Shown here piece after piece: positions 1-7,716 of a stretch of 48,028 bases of DNA (position 1 is its first letter; each line of letters opens with the position of its first letter). The notes beneath the pieces were generated by a model. It ran no database searches, was not told the origin of the DNA, and saw nothing but the letters and a program-made list of their open reading frames with translations. Where the stretch lies: positions 1-48,028 of the IMG/VR virus record IMGVR_UViG_3300042398_000572. One strand, 5' to 3'. Both the position numbers and the translations under genes were made by a program. Source of the DNA: a virus.

Positions 1-152
1 AGCGAAACAATCATACAATAATTTTCAATGAAGTAAATTGGATCTTCCTCGCATAATGCGAGTTCTGTCAATTGCTCCGGAGTAAAATTATGTTTGTATC
101 CGATCGGTTTTAAATTAATATTACCGTGATACGAGGATTCCTCAACTATCAT
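1..152 (-). CDS. 17: Terminase large subunit gp17, N-terminal fragment
   Basis: Only the first 50 or so codons lie in the window; the gene continues past its left edge. In T4 relatives gp17 is the ATPase and nuclease that pumps DNA into the prohead. The visible part reads MIVEESSYHGNINLKPIGYK and then an FTPEQLTEL...DPIYFIENYCMIV stretch, which matches the start of the gp17 family just before the ATPase domain. Walker motifs are outside the window. The start codon at 152 overlaps the end of the gp16 gene by 11 bases, which suggests translational coupling. The identification rests on the short N-terminal match and on the 15-16-17 gene order, which is that of T4. Confidence 0.85.
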   Translation of the reverse strand, partial: MIVEESSYHGNINLKPIGYKHNFTPEQLTELALCEEDPIYFIENYCMIVS

Positions 153-630
153 GTTCTATAACTTTTGCTTTCTCTGCTTTCAATGCCTTGAGTAAATCTT
201 GGGTGCTTCCGGAAAAGATAATGTTATTCTGCGTGTCGATTTGCTGGGTTTTCTTGCTATCATCCTGGAGAACTTTTTTCTTTCTTGCCTGAAGATCCAT
301 AAGATCTTTAGCAGTATCACCTGTTGTCTTGATCAGTTGTCCGACGACTTCGTACGCACGAGGACTGTCACTTGCCAGAGCAACATTCAACATACCCTCT
401 AATGCTTTTTGACTCGTGCCAATTAATTCATTGAGTTTATTGCGAGCGGTGTTGTAGTCATCTTCAATATCATTACCTGTGGGTTCAATGACTACTGGAA
501 CTGCAGGCACAGTCGTTGTTGCTGGAAGAATTTCCACTTCAACGACTTCATCTTGTTCTGGGATCTTCGTTGTTTCAGTTCCAAAAAGATCGTCAAGATC
601 TTGATAGTTACCCTTGTTCGTAGAATTCAT
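142..630 (-). CDS. 16: Terminase small subunit gp16
   Basis: Predicted 162-residue small terminase, close to T4 gp16 (164 aa). It recognises the concatemer and regulates gp17 during packaging. The N-terminal 60 residues are acidic and Pro/Val-rich. The centre (about residues 60-130) is helical and fits the coiled-coil oligomerisation core. The C-terminus has a conserved-looking NNIIFSGSTQDLLKALKAEK segment. An in-frame ATG exists 27 bases upstream at 657, but the ATG at 630 has a GGAG ribosome binding site at good distance, so 630 is preferred. The gene overlaps the end of gp15 by 23 bases and the start of gp17 by 11. Confidence 0.88.
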   Translation of the reverse strand: MNSTNKGNYQDLDDLFGTETTKIPEQDEVVEVEILPATTTVPAVPVVIEPTGNDIEDDYNTARNKLNELIGTSQKALEGMLNVALASDSPRAYEVVGQLIKTTGDTAKDLMDLQARKKKVLQDDSKKTQQIDTQNNIIFSGSTQDLLKALKAEKAKVIEHDS

Positions 631-1381
631 CGAATTGCTCCACATAATCCCATTCATCCGTTACTGCAGCAGTATCTGGATCTGTTGTTACTTGATATTT
701 TTGTTGATAGGTAGGTTGTTCAATATCCGTATATGTATTCGCAATCGCAGTTCGGATAATTCCTTGCTGTTCGACTGGTCCATATAGATTCAACCCGAGA
801 GTAAAGTTTAGCGTCCATACAATTGAACGTCTTTGCATGTAGTCACCAGCATAATCATCTTCATAATTGATAGAATCGAGAACTATCTGAAGATCTCTCT
901 TGATTCCCATCGAAGGAATGTCAGTTACAGTGACGCAGAAGTCAGGATTGAAGAACGGAATTATTTGCTCAATAATTTGCAACCCATCATCTTGGTTCTT
1001 TGCCATAGCATATAGCGAAATATTCATGTCGTATGGTGTGCTTGTAAATTGAGTGCGCAGAACATTAGGATCGTCGCCTTGTCCGACTGCTACGTTCTTT
1101 GTTAACAAGTTAATTTTTCTCGCAGGATTGTATTGCAATCCCGTTATCTCAAAACCCATTCGCGGAAGAATAATTGCCGTTGCCTGCGTAGTAGTTGTTG
1201 GGACTTCTGCGATACGAGCAAGGAATTTATTTTTTGGCGAATATGCCAAGGGAACGCGAACAGATTGCACGACTTCTTGATCAGAATTATATCTCTTGAC
1301 ATTAATCTGATTGAAGATTGTGCCGAAAGCAATGATTGCTTTTCTGATGTGTTGGTGATAGAAGTGTTGACGTAAAAACAT
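608..1381 (-). CDS. 15: Tail sheath stabilizer and completion protein gp15
   Basis: 257 residues against 272 in T4. gp15 forms the hexameric ring that caps the finished tail tube and sheath and joins the tail to the neck. Family features seen: an N-terminal FYHQHIRKAIIAFGTIFNQI segment (T4 has FYNSSFRRYATLMGDLFSNI), the IILPRMGFEITGLQYNPARK core, the DDGLQIIEQIIPFFNPDF segment, and RRSIVWTLNFTLGLNLYGPV near the C-terminus. The start codon overlaps the gp14 stop by one base (TAATG). It sits between gp14 and gp16 exactly as in T4. Confidence 0.93.
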   Translation of the reverse strand: MFLRQHFYHQHIRKAIIAFGTIFNQINVKRYNSDQEVVQSVRVPLAYSPKNKFLARIAEVPTTTTQATAIILPRMGFEITGLQYNPARKINLLTKNVAVGQGDDPNVLRTQFTSTPYDMNISLYAMAKNQDDGLQIIEQIIPFFNPDFCVTVTDIPSMGIKRDLQIVLDSINYEDDYAGDYMQRRSIVWTLNFTLGLNLYGPVEQQGIIRTAIANTYTDIEQPTYQQKYQVTTDPDTAAVTDEWDYVEQFDEFYEQG

Positions 1382-2127
1382 TATGCTCTTTTCTGTACCT
1401 CACCGAATGGATTGAATGCGGTGAAGTCTAGAATTCCTTCTGCTTCTATCTCGAATTCATCATTGTCTGATTGTGGATCTGTGTCTGCAGTTGCATATAC
1501 TTCAAGAATAATTGAATCATCGCTAGTGTTTAACACAAAATCGCCTGATTCTTTTAGTAGTTGGAATCTGTAAACGTCTTGACTTGACTTGTCCGTGGCG
1601 GAATCGATTTCTCCAATTCCAGTATCGATTCTTTCCGAACTGAATTCGAACACATCACATTGCAGTTTGTATGTGTAGATCTTACCAAGTTGATAGAATG
1701 GGTTTAAGAAGTCAACATACTTGATCACGAAAAATGTTTTGGTTTTCGAGAAGTAAAGTAGATCGCCTTCTGCTGGTCTTCCAGGTAATTGTAGTGTTGC
1801 ATTCTGAGCAACACCTTCTTCCCAGCGCCTCTTAGCAACTACGAACGTTGCCGAAGATCTAAACTCGAATCCGAACTTAGTGAACAGTTCGCCTTCGCCT
1901 TCAAACCCTTGAACATTCTCAAGATACATTTCGAGAGGATATGCTTGATCAAAATACTGAAGTGCATCCTCGCCGAGAATACCATCTAGATTACCGCTTT
2001 GTCTTGGAAGATAATAAACATCGTGCCCGTAGATCTTCAAACTTTCAATGACAAGATCTTCCACTAAACGCTGTTCGTTTGTGGTTCCAGAAGTATTTCC
2101 TGATTGAAAGTAGAAGTTCGTTGGCAT
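1381..2127 (-). CDS. 14: Neck protein / head completion gp14
   Basis: 248 residues (T4 gp14 is 256). gp14 works with gp13 to close the filled head and present the tail-binding surface. The N-terminal region has the family pattern TNEQRLVEDLVIESLKIYG followed by VYYLPR and GEDALQYFDQAYPLEMYLEN, then RRWEE and a beta-rich centre with GDLLYFSKTKTFFVIKYVD. A GGA-containing ribosome binding site lies before the ATG, three bases after the gp13 stop, so the gene is in the same late operon as gp13 and gp15. Confidence 0.92.
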   Translation of the reverse strand: MPTNFYFQSGNTSGTTNEQRLVEDLVIESLKIYGHDVYYLPRQSGNLDGILGEDALQYFDQAYPLEMYLENVQGFEGEGELFTKFGFEFRSSATFVVAKRRWEEGVAQNATLQLPGRPAEGDLLYFSKTKTFFVIKYVDFLNPFYQLGKIYTYKLQCDVFEFSSERIDTGIGEIDSATDKSSQDVYRFQLLKESGDFVLNTSDDSIILEVYATADTDPQSDNDEFEIEAEGILDFTAFNPFGEVQKRA

Positions 2128-2130
2128 GTC

Positions 2131-3099
2131 TTATCCAACCATGAAATCGACAGGCAACTCTGACTTCAATTGCATTTCGTTTTCGATTGTTGCGATTTCT
2201 TCGACTGCTTCTTCGTAGATCTCTCTACCATTTAGAATGACACCTCCTGGAAGTTGGATTCCACCAAACTTCTTCATGTTCTCACCCCATTGACGTTTGA
2301 TCAATGCAGTAGAATAACGTTTCAGGAACATGTCATCGTAGACTTGTGTGTATGTTGATGGATCTAGGATGCGATAGCATTCGATGACAATGAAGTCATC
2401 AGGATTTAACACCTCTTCCCAATTCATGTCGATATACATCTTGTCCATCTTACGATTATATTTGAATGAACGATCGCCAACTAGAAGCATGTCGAGCATT
2501 GATAGATGCTGTTGAACTTGAGTGTAGTAAACCATGTCAGCAGACAGTAAGTTATACATGTCATTTAGGCGGAACTGGTAGATTAGATCAAACATGTTAT
2601 TGCGATTGTTCATGCCTGAACTCGGACCATTCACTGGCAGAACACGGATAACACCGATTACCGAATCTGGGAGCGGAAGATAACCGTTTTGAATATCTCC
2701 TGGAGTATAGAAATTAGTGGATGCGATTGCTCTGCTGAATCCTGAGATAGATCCTGTTACAGTTTCGCCTGCTGTGAAAGCGCCCTTTACATTGGTTATT
2801 CTGGCATTCGTTCCAGATAATGTGTATAGAATACATGTTGCGCCTGAAGTATTACCAACCAGCATCTCGTTGTTTTCGAACGAGGGTGAGGATAATCCTG
2901 AGAATTTTAATTCTGCCGTAGTAACTTTGTGTGTGAGATAGAGTCTCTCGACGCCATCAAAGTGATACTCTTGGAAATACTGTAATGCGTCGTCGATGCG
3001 ATCTTCTACTTGATCATCGTCCACATTAATTTCAATTACTGGAAACCCGAGTCTGCGGAGACAGTAATCTATTAAACCTTGTCTTGAAGAAATTGCCAT
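2131..3099 (-). CDS. 13: Neck protein gp13 with an inserted beta domain
   Basis: 322 residues (T4 gp13 is 309). This head-tail connector protein binds the portal and gp14. The N-terminus (SRQGLIDYCLRRLGFPVIEI followed by DDDQVEDRIDDALQYFQEYHFDG) and the C-terminal half (QFRLNDMYNLL, then ALIKRQWGENMKKFGGIQLPGG) fit the family. Residues about 67-129 look like an insertion: a Gly/Thr-rich beta module with VGNTSGATCIL and AGETVTGSISG. A related VTGGTSG module occurs in the large structural protein at 18629-24718. A GAGGAC ribosome binding site precedes the ATG. A late promoter lies 20 bases upstream, so this gene probably opens the gp13-14-15-16-17 transcript. Confidence 0.93.
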   Translation of the reverse strand: MAISSRQGLIDYCLRRLGFPVIEINVDDDQVEDRIDDALQYFQEYHFDGVERLYLTHKVTTAELKFSGLSSPSFENNEMLVGNTSGATCILYTLSGTNARITNVKGAFTAGETVTGSISGFSRAIASTNFYTPGDIQNGYLPLPDSVIGVIRVLPVNGPSSGMNNRNNMFDLIYQFRLNDMYNLLSADMVYYTQVQQHLSMLDMLLVGDRSFKYNRKMDKMYIDMNWEEVLNPDDFIVIECYRILDPSTYTQVYDDMFLKRYSTALIKRQWGENMKKFGGIQLPGGVILNGREIYEEAVEEIATIENEMQLKSELPVDFMVG

Positions 3100-3118
3100 A
3101 TCTTGTCCTCTTTCGGAC

Positions 3119-3126
3119 TATTTATA
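3119..3126 (-). promoter_or_regulatory. T4-type late promoter for gp13-gp17
   Basis: On the minus strand the sequence is exactly TATAAATA, the T4 late promoter consensus read by the gp55/gp33/gp45 machinery. The predicted transcription start near 3113 gives a leader of about 14 bases that still contains the gp13 ribosome binding site. The element overlaps the last codons of the upstream small fibre gene. Confidence 0.75.
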
Positions 3127-3364
3127 ATGATCCCATGTCATACACGGTAGGATCCACCCCTTCGATGCCCCCTAAATCGATTGTTCCTGGGATAGTAAAG
3201 AAATCCGGATTATATCCACCCACTTCAATAATACTCCCATCAGTTTTTTTAGAATATAATGCTCCATCTGCCAAATTCAACGCAAGTTCTCCAACCGCAA
3301 TATCGCTTGCTGTTGGAACTGCTCCTGCGGTTTCACTTCTTTTCAGTTGAACGACAGTTGACAT
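3122..3364 (-). CDS. Small tail-fibre adaptor-like protein
   Basis: 80 residues. The first 48 match the N-terminal module seen on many phage fibre proteins: QLKRSETAGAVPTASDIAVG followed by ELALNLADGALYSKKTDGSI. The same module starts the 119-residue protein at 4707-5066, so the two are paralogues. The C-terminal 30 residues (IPGTIDLGG...DPTVYDMGSL) carry no fibre shaft. In longer phage fibres this module attaches the fibre to the virion; here it stands almost alone, so it may be a tip, cap or adaptor. The exact role is unknown. It lies two bases before the next gene and shares its transcript. Confidence 0.7.
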   Translation of the reverse strand: MSTVVQLKRSETAGAVPTASDIAVGELALNLADGALYSKKTDGSIIEVGGYNPDFFTIPGTIDLGGIEGVDPTVYDMGSL

Positions 3365-3365
3365 A

Positions 3366-4481
3366 TTAATTCAATAGTGTCCCTGCTGCGTTGTAAACAT
3401 TGATGCGGAAATATGCACTTGAGTTACCATCGAGGAGATCTGCGTCAAGTCCTGACCCCGAACCATCAACTGTCTTTAGTTTGGTCAGAATATCTGCTGC
3501 AGTATATGAAGACGCAGGAAGTGCTGCATCTGCTGTTACACCTTGTGCCGCAGTAGCATATGCAGAAGATGCTGTTGTCGCGGCAGTGCCAAGACCCAGT
3601 GTTGTTCGAGCAGCGGCAGCATCTGCATCATCGATTAATGTTCCACCAAAAGTGCTGACATTTGCTGCTGGTAGAGCATTATCTGCCTTAGTTCCTTGAG
3701 CAGCAGTAGCGTAAGCAGTCGCAGCAGTAGTTGCTGCAGTGCCAAGTCCTAATGTAGTTCTGGCAGCAGCAGCGTCGGCATCGTCAACTAGAGTCAAACC
3801 AAAGGCACTAACAGCGGAAGAATTTAACTTAGTTCCAATGCTAGTAGTGATGGTGGTTGAAAAGTTAGCGTCATCACCGAGAGCAGCAGCAAGTTCGTTT
3901 AGCGTATTTAATGCAGCAGGAGCAGCATCAATAACGTTGGCAACTGCAGTTGTCGCAGCATTATCGGCATAAGTTTTGGTTGCGATAGTCGAATCGACTG
4001 CGACTGCACCATTGGTAATTGTAATGCCTGTTCCAGCGCTGAAGTGAGCGCGAACATCAGATGCACTTGGACCAGTGAATGTTAGAACACCAGTAGAACT
4101 ATTATATGAAAGCGATCCGTCTCCACCAGAATCTGTTACAGAAATGGCACCTCTTGCAGATGCATCGGTGTATTGGGTGATAGAAGTAGAGATAGCACCA
4201 TCAGTAATGGAAATACCAGTGCTTGCGCTAAATGCGCCTCTTGCTCTAGCATTTGTGAAGTAGAGGTTTGTTGAACCTTCTGTAATTTCGTCGCTGTTAT
4301 CTTTTGTTTGAATCTGAGAAGTAACGTATGCTTCTGTTGCCAGAGGTTTACCACCAGCGGTAGTACCATCATGGACAACTACAGTATCTTTCGTTGTGTC
4401 TACTGTTACTTCACCAACCGCACCAGTAAAGGTAGAGTGTTGAGTAGTAGTCCCTCTTCTAAGTTGTAAAATCGTTGCCAT
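3366..4481 (-). CDS. Tail-fibre-like protein with Ala/Thr-rich repeats
   Basis: 371 residues. Residues 1-50 (ILQLRRGTTTQHSTFTGAVG followed by EVTVDTTKDTVVVHDG) are the module found at the start of the Bordetella phage major tropism determinant and many fibres. A shaft-like segment follows with SSTGVLTFTGPS and TGITITNGAVAVDST. Then come two copies of a repeat of about 43 residues containing LxDDADAAAARTTLGLGTAA. The end has DGSGSGLDADLLDGNSSAYF, a sequence style common near fibre ends. It probably forms part of a trimeric fibre. No lectin or chaperone domain is visible. An AGGAG ribosome binding site precedes the ATG. The C-terminus (YNAAGTLLN) resembles that of the 160-residue protein at 17924-18406. 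Confidence 0.75.
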   Translation of the reverse strand: MATILQLRRGTTTQHSTFTGAVGEVTVDTTKDTVVVHDGTTAGGKPLATEAYVTSQIQTKDNSDEITEGSTNLYFTNARARGAFSASTGISITDGAISTSITQYTDASARGAISVTDSGGDGSLSYNSSTGVLTFTGPSASDVRAHFSAGTGITITNGAVAVDSTIATKTYADNAATTAVANVIDAAPAALNTLNELAAALGDDANFSTTITTSIGTKLNSSAVSAFGLTLVDDADAAAARTTLGLGTAATTAATAYATAAQGTKADNALPAANVSTFGGTLIDDADAAAARTTLGLGTAATTASSAYATAAQGVTADAALPASSYTAADILTKLKTVDGSGSGLDADLLDGNSSAYFRINVYNAAGTLLN

Positions 4482-4503
4482 TTTTATCTCCTAGTCCATC
4501 TAT

Positions 4504-4707
4504 TTAGGTGTATGTTCCACCGTCTAGAATGGCACCGTCATCTATATTATCCAAAGAAGTTTTTAGAAGTTCGTGTCCACCTGCAGTAGATCCATCATGA
4601 ACCCTCACCGACCAGTTAGTTGTGTCAACTGTAATTTCTGCTTCTGCTCCAGTAAATGCTTGGTGCTGGGTAGAAGTACCTCTTCTTAGTTTAACTCTTG
4701 CCGCCAT
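4504..4707 (-). CDS. Minimal fibre N-terminal module protein
   Basis: 67 residues. Nearly the whole protein is one copy of the module that opens the 371-residue fibre (here KLRRGTSTQHQAFTGAEAEI, then TVDTTNWSVRVHDGSTAGG). A short tail ends in DGGTYT. That ending is shared with two nearby proteins (ends at 5402 and 7132), which finish in NIDGGTY. The start overlaps the stop of the upstream gene by one base (TGATG), so translation is likely coupled. It may be an adaptor or decoration protein of the fibre; the function is not known. Confidence 0.68.
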   Translation of the reverse strand: MAARVKLRRGTSTQHQAFTGAEAEITVDTTNWSVRVHDGSTAGGHELLKTSLDNIDDGAILDGGTYT

Positions 4708-5066
4708 CAGATACTCCCATAATCGATTGAGTTATACTCAAAAACAGTATCGGTAATAAGTCCATAATCTAAATCTGCATTTTGATTTAGGCGAACAACT
4801 GCGACACCTGGAGTGGTTGTGGTATCGACAACGAAATCCCCGAAAATGGTGTCGGCGAATGAGATGGTTGTAACTCCAGCATTCGCCCCACCATCATTTA
4901 CTGAGACTCCACCAAGACCAACAACTGTTCCGTCAGTCTTTTTAGAGTAAATTTTCTTGTCTGTTAGATTAACAGCAAGTTCGCCAATCGCTAGATCTGC
5001 ACCAGTTGGTGCTGCTCCAGCAGTTTCGCTACGTTTTACTTGGACTATTGTTGTCGGCGATGTCAT
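4707..5066 (-). CDS. Small fibre-module protein, paralogue of the 80-residue protein
   Basis: 119 residues. Residues 8-52 (QVKRSETAGAAPTGADLAIG followed by ELAVNLTDKKIYSKKTDGTV) are closely related to the 80-residue protein at 3122-3364. The remainder is a short beta-rich segment (NAGVTTISFADTIFGDFVVD) ending in EYNSIDYGSI. A clear GAAGGAAG ribosome binding site supports the ATG at 5066 even though it overlaps the preceding gene by 38 bases. A virion fibre or adaptor protein is the best guess. Confidence 0.68.
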   Translation of the reverse strand: MTSPTTIVQVKRSETAGAAPTGADLAIGELAVNLTDKKIYSKKTDGTVVGLGGVSVNDGGANAGVTTISFADTIFGDFVVDTTTTPGVAVVRLNQNADLDYGLITDTVFEYNSIDYGSI

Positions 5067-5352
5067 TCAGAACTTCCTTCTCGGTTAGTTCCACATCGTC
5101 GACGAGATATGGTTCTTGTGTGTCGGTATAACTATAATCTGATTTTAATTTACCGTCAAGACCCATATAGTCAGACTTAGGAACTGGAATTGCTTGAATA
5201 TCTTCTAAAACTTGAATCTTTTTCTGCTGCTCATTAATGGTTTCATTTGCCATTGTAAGTTGAGTGTTTAGCATGATATTATCAAGTGTCAATGCCTTCA
5301 ACCGTTCTGCAAGATTTGCAATATACGAGTTAATAAATTTTGTTTGATCCAT
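5029..5352 (-). CDS. Coiled-coil hypothetical protein
   Basis: 107 residues with no recognised domain. Residues about 10-50 (IANLAERLKALTLDNIMLNT and a following ANETINEQQKKIQVLEDI) show heptad-like hydrophobic spacing, so a coiled coil is likely. The C-terminal half is acidic and Tyr-rich with YMGLDGKLKSDYSYTDTQEP. It lies among fibre genes and its GGAG ribosome binding site is directly beyond a terminator hairpin, so it may be a fibre linker or assembly factor. The function is unknown. Confidence 0.6.
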   Translation of the reverse strand: MDQTKFINSYIANLAERLKALTLDNIMLNTQLTMANETINEQQKKIQVLEDIQAIPVPKSDYMGLDGKLKSDYSYTDTQEPYLVDDVELTEKEVLNDIADNNSPSKT

Positions 5353-5363
5353 TATCTATCTCC

Positions 5364-5394
5364 AAAAAGTGGGAGGGGAGAAATTCCCCTCCCA
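5364..5394 (-). terminator. Rho-independent terminator after the 568-residue fibre gene
   Basis: A 10-bp GC-rich stem (5370-5379 paired with 5385-5394) with a 5-base loop is followed on the minus strand by AC and a run of five Ts (5368-5364). It lies 7 bases beyond the stop codon of the fibre gene at 5402. It should end or reduce transcription before the next small genes. Confidence 0.8.
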
Positions 5395-5401
5395 TTATAT
5401 A

Positions 5402-7108
5402 TTAGTATGTTCCACCGTCGATATTACCGAACGAAGGAGCATTGCCTGACCCACCAGATTTTAGAACCTGCCCAGCAGTTCCAACTGATGTTGCTTGGAT
5501 AGCAGAAGTTCCGCTACCAAATAGAACACCATTAGCAGTCAGAGTTGCTGCACCAGTACCACCGTTTGGAACGCTGATTGCTGAAGCAAGAGACGAAATC
5601 GTTCCGCCTTCGAGGTTAGCAACAAGAGTAGCAATTGTGTAACCAGTTGCGCCTGTGTTAACAGTTGTAGTTGGAGCAGATTGCGAATCCTTGAAGAGTT
5701 TCCACTTACCGTCCGAAGCATCGCGGAAGATACCTGAGTAAAGGTCTAGCGAACCGCTGGTATCATACATACCGAACAGACCGATGTCAACTGCGTCTGT
5801 TGCATTGTTGTCGTTACCAACGAACACGAGAGGATCGGTAACAGTTAGAGTTGTCGAGTTAACAGTGGTTGTTGTGCCCGAAACTGTCAGGTTTCCAGCA
5901 ACAGTAACGTTTGCGCCTGAAAGAGTCAGAGCAGTAGTTCCGTCCGATGCCTTAATGTCATTTCCTGCGACTGTTAGATCGCCTGCAACAGTAACGTTTG
6001 CGCTCGACATTGTGATGGCAGTAGTTCCGTCTGACGCCTTAATGTCATTACCTTCAACCTTTAGGTCGCCCTTAACAGCAACGTCGCCAGTTGAATCGGT
6101 GAGTGTAAGAGCAGTTGCGCCATTAGCAGTCTTAATGTCATTACCACCAACCTTCAGGTCACCAGCAACTGCAACGTCGCCTGAACCTGAGAAAGTAATA
6201 GCAGTAGTTCCACCATTCATCTTGATGTCGTTTCCACCAACTGTTAGATCGCCAACAAGCGTAACGTCGTCAGTAAGAGCAACGGTAACTGCGCCACCTT
6301 CAGAACCTGAACCTGTGATAGCAACTTGGTTCGCAGTTCCAGCAACAGTAGCAACATAGTTACCAGTTGTGTCGGTTCCAAGAGCAACCGAGTTGGCAGC
6401 AATCGAAACAACACCCGCTTCAGTTACTGTAATGTCGCCTGAAAGACCAGCATAGATGTAGTCGCCAATATCTTCAGCAGTAATCTTCTTGTTTGCAGTT
6501 GCCGAAGCATCATAAACAAGGAATTCGTCTGCATCGGCAAGTGATGTCAGAGCAGTTGCGCCAGTGATATCAGCAGCGATACCAATTTGGTTGTCAGAAA
6601 CAGTTGTCTTGATGCCAGCAGAACCAGCAAAAGTCAGAGTTCCACCAGTCGAGAAGGAATCAGTATTCGGAGTTCCTTGGTTGTCGCTGATCGTGAACGT
6701 ACCTGAGGGAATCGCTGCCCATGTGGTAACGCCTGAACCATCTGTCTTCAGATACTGATCAGCATCGCCATCGTTGGCAGGGAGAGTAAGAGTATAATCA
6801 GCAGCAAGTGTATTTGGCGCCTTAACAGTAATCTTGTTAGAACCATTGTCTGTTGCTTCGGCGAAAGTTGCACCACCACCAACAGATGAGGTAGCATCGA
6901 TAAGACGAGCATCAACCTTATCAGTGAAATACTTACCACCGACTGCGTGAATTGTAGCAGTACTACCTTCGATCGATTCGATATAAAGTTTCGCAGACGC
7001 ACCATTATTGGATGCATCTTGTGCGTATGCCATTTCGCCTTCTAGGAGAGCAGATGTTGTTGGAGCAGTCGCACCAGAACTTCTTTTAATTTGAATAATT
7101 GTAGACAT
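5402..7108 (-). CDS. Long tail-fibre-like protein with about 29-residue repeats
   Basis: 568 residues. The N-terminus (IIQIKRSSGATAPTTSALLE followed by GEMAYAQDA and KLYIES) is a fibre attachment module. The centre (about residues 275-400) holds four copies of a repeat of about 29 residues built on AGDLTVGGNDIKxxxGTTAI, ending with a shorter GNLTVSG. The C-terminal part has DGKWKLFKDSQSAPTTT, VPNGGTGAATLTANGVLFG and GSGNAPSFGNIDGGTY, all typical of structural fibre or spike proteins of marine phages. It probably forms a long repetitive trimeric shaft. The final NIDGGTY is shared with the neighbour at 7132-7377. A terminator follows directly. Confidence 0.78.
   Translation of the reverse strand: MSTIIQIKRSSGATAPTTSALLEGEMAYAQDASNNGASAKLYIESIEGSTATIHAVGGKYFTDKVDARLIDATSSVGGGATFAEATDNGSNKITVKAPNTLAADYTLTLPANDGDADQYLKTDGSGVTTWAAIPSGTFTISDNQGTPNTDSFSTGGTLTFAGSAGIKTTVSDNQIGIAADITGATALTSLADADEFLVYDASATANKKITAEDIGDYIYAGLSGDITVTEAGVVSIAANSVALGTDTTGNYVATVAGTANQVAITGSGSEGGAVTVALTDDVTLVGDLTVGGNDIKMNGGTTAITFSGSGDVAVAGDLKVGGNDIKTANGATALTLTDSTGDVAVKGDLKVEGNDIKASDGTTAITMSSANVTVAGDLTVAGNDIKASDGTTALTLSGANVTVAGNLTVSGTTTTVNSTTLTVTDPLVFVGNDNNATDAVDIGLFGMYDTSGSLDLYSGIFRDASDGKWKLFKDSQSAPTTTVNTGATGYTIATLVANLEGGTISSLASAISVPNGGTGAATLTANGVLFGSGTSAIQATSVGTAGQVLKSGGSGNAPSFGNIDGGTY
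5880..6275 (-). repeat. In-frame repeats of about 87 bp inside the fibre gene
   Basis: Four diverged tandem units encode the GDLTVxGNDIK repeat. Phrases such as gttagatcgcc and cttaatgtcatt recur on the plus strand. The copies differ at many positions, so they are old rather than recent duplications. Boundaries are approximate. Confidence 0.65.
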
Positions 7109-7131
7109 TACAGTTTCCTTTGGTTATTTTT

Positions 7132-7377
7132 TTAATACGTTCCGCCATCAATATTGCCGAGACTAATTTCCTCGGCAGGTGCTGCTTCCCACTTTCTTGT
7201 CGCTGAATTAAACACCAGCGTATAACCATCTTGCACCGTATCATCAACAACCACATTGCTCAAATTTTCGAGTTTTGCGGCAGAGTTCTTACTTAGAATA
7301 TTAGTATTTATATTATTTGGATTCCCCACAGAAGTATTAATTCCTCTGTTTAATGGGACAGTTACCTTCACAGACAT
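7132..7377 (-). CDS. Small fibre-associated protein ending in NIDGGTY
   Basis: 81 residues with no enzyme motif. The segment KLENLSNVVVDDTVQDGYTL followed by VFNSATRKWEAAP is a short beta module frequently seen in phage fibres. The last seven residues, NIDGGTY, are identical to those of the 568-residue fibre next to it, although the codons differ. The start overlaps the stop of the upstream gene by one base (TAATG). A fibre adaptor or cap is likely; the exact role is unknown. Confidence 0.68.
   Translation of the reverse strand: MSVKVTVPLNRGINTSVGNPNNINTNILSKNSAAKLENLSNVVVDDTVQDGYTLVFNSATRKWEAAPAEEISLGNIDGGTY
7305..7312 (-). promoter_or_regulatory. Possible internal late promoter
   Basis: Exact TATAAATA on the minus strand inside the 81-residue gene. 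It would start transcription near 7299, about 190 bases before the 568-residue fibre gene. It may give extra expression of that gene, but a chance match inside coding sequence is possible. Confidence 0.4.
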
Positions 7378-7706
7378 TAGCGTGTTACCTCTGGATTCAT
7401 TACAACAATACCTTCTAGGACACGAAGTGTCTCTTCATCACTTTCAATTTCGATATCATACACATATCTACCTGCTTTCAATGCACTTGTTTGCGTTGCC
7501 GTCAGAGATATAGTAATTTCGCCATCGAGTGGTGAAGATACTTCTGTAGTAAAACTTGTCGATGTGTTTGAATAATAGGATTTTCTTAGTTGACCGCGAA
7601 CAGTAAAATCTGTTAGATCTTTCGCGTCGCCGTTTTGATCGCTTACTGTAATTGTTAAGGAATATGTGGTTCCCTGATCAATATACAAATTTTGAATTGT
7701 CGCCAT
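7377..7706 (-). CDS. Small beta-sandwich-like virion protein
   Basis: 109 residues. The sequence (YIDQGTTYSLTITVSDQNGD, DLTDFTVRGQLRKSYYS, GEITISLTATQTSALKAGRY, VYDIEIESDEETLRVLEGIV) has regular beta strands. It resembles the small beta-sandwich modules in baseplate and fibre attachment proteins of many phages (BppU N-terminal-like), which is a family guess only. It is first in the minus-strand fibre transcript and has an exact late promoter 28 bases upstream of its ATG. Confidence 0.65.
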   Translation of the reverse strand: MATIQNLYIDQGTTYSLTITVSDQNGDAKDLTDFTVRGQLRKSYYSNTSTSFTTEVSSPLDGEITISLTATQTSALKAGRYVYDIEIESDEETLRVLEGIVVMNPEVTR

Positions 7707-7716
7707 GAGTAACCCT

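Noticed and set aside
3400-4378. Long plus-strand open frames opposite the 371-residue fibre gene
   Set aside because: They are shadows of the repetitive Ala/Thr-rich minus-strand coding sequence, have no ribosome binding sites and give low-complexity products.
4499-4506. CCTAAATA before the 371-residue fibre gene
   Set aside because: Only 6 of 8 matches to the late consensus and too close to the ribosome binding site.
5784-6359. 191-codon plus-strand open frame
   Set aside because: Mirror of the repeat part of the fibre gene; composition is dominated by Val/Ser/Pro from the antisense of repeats.
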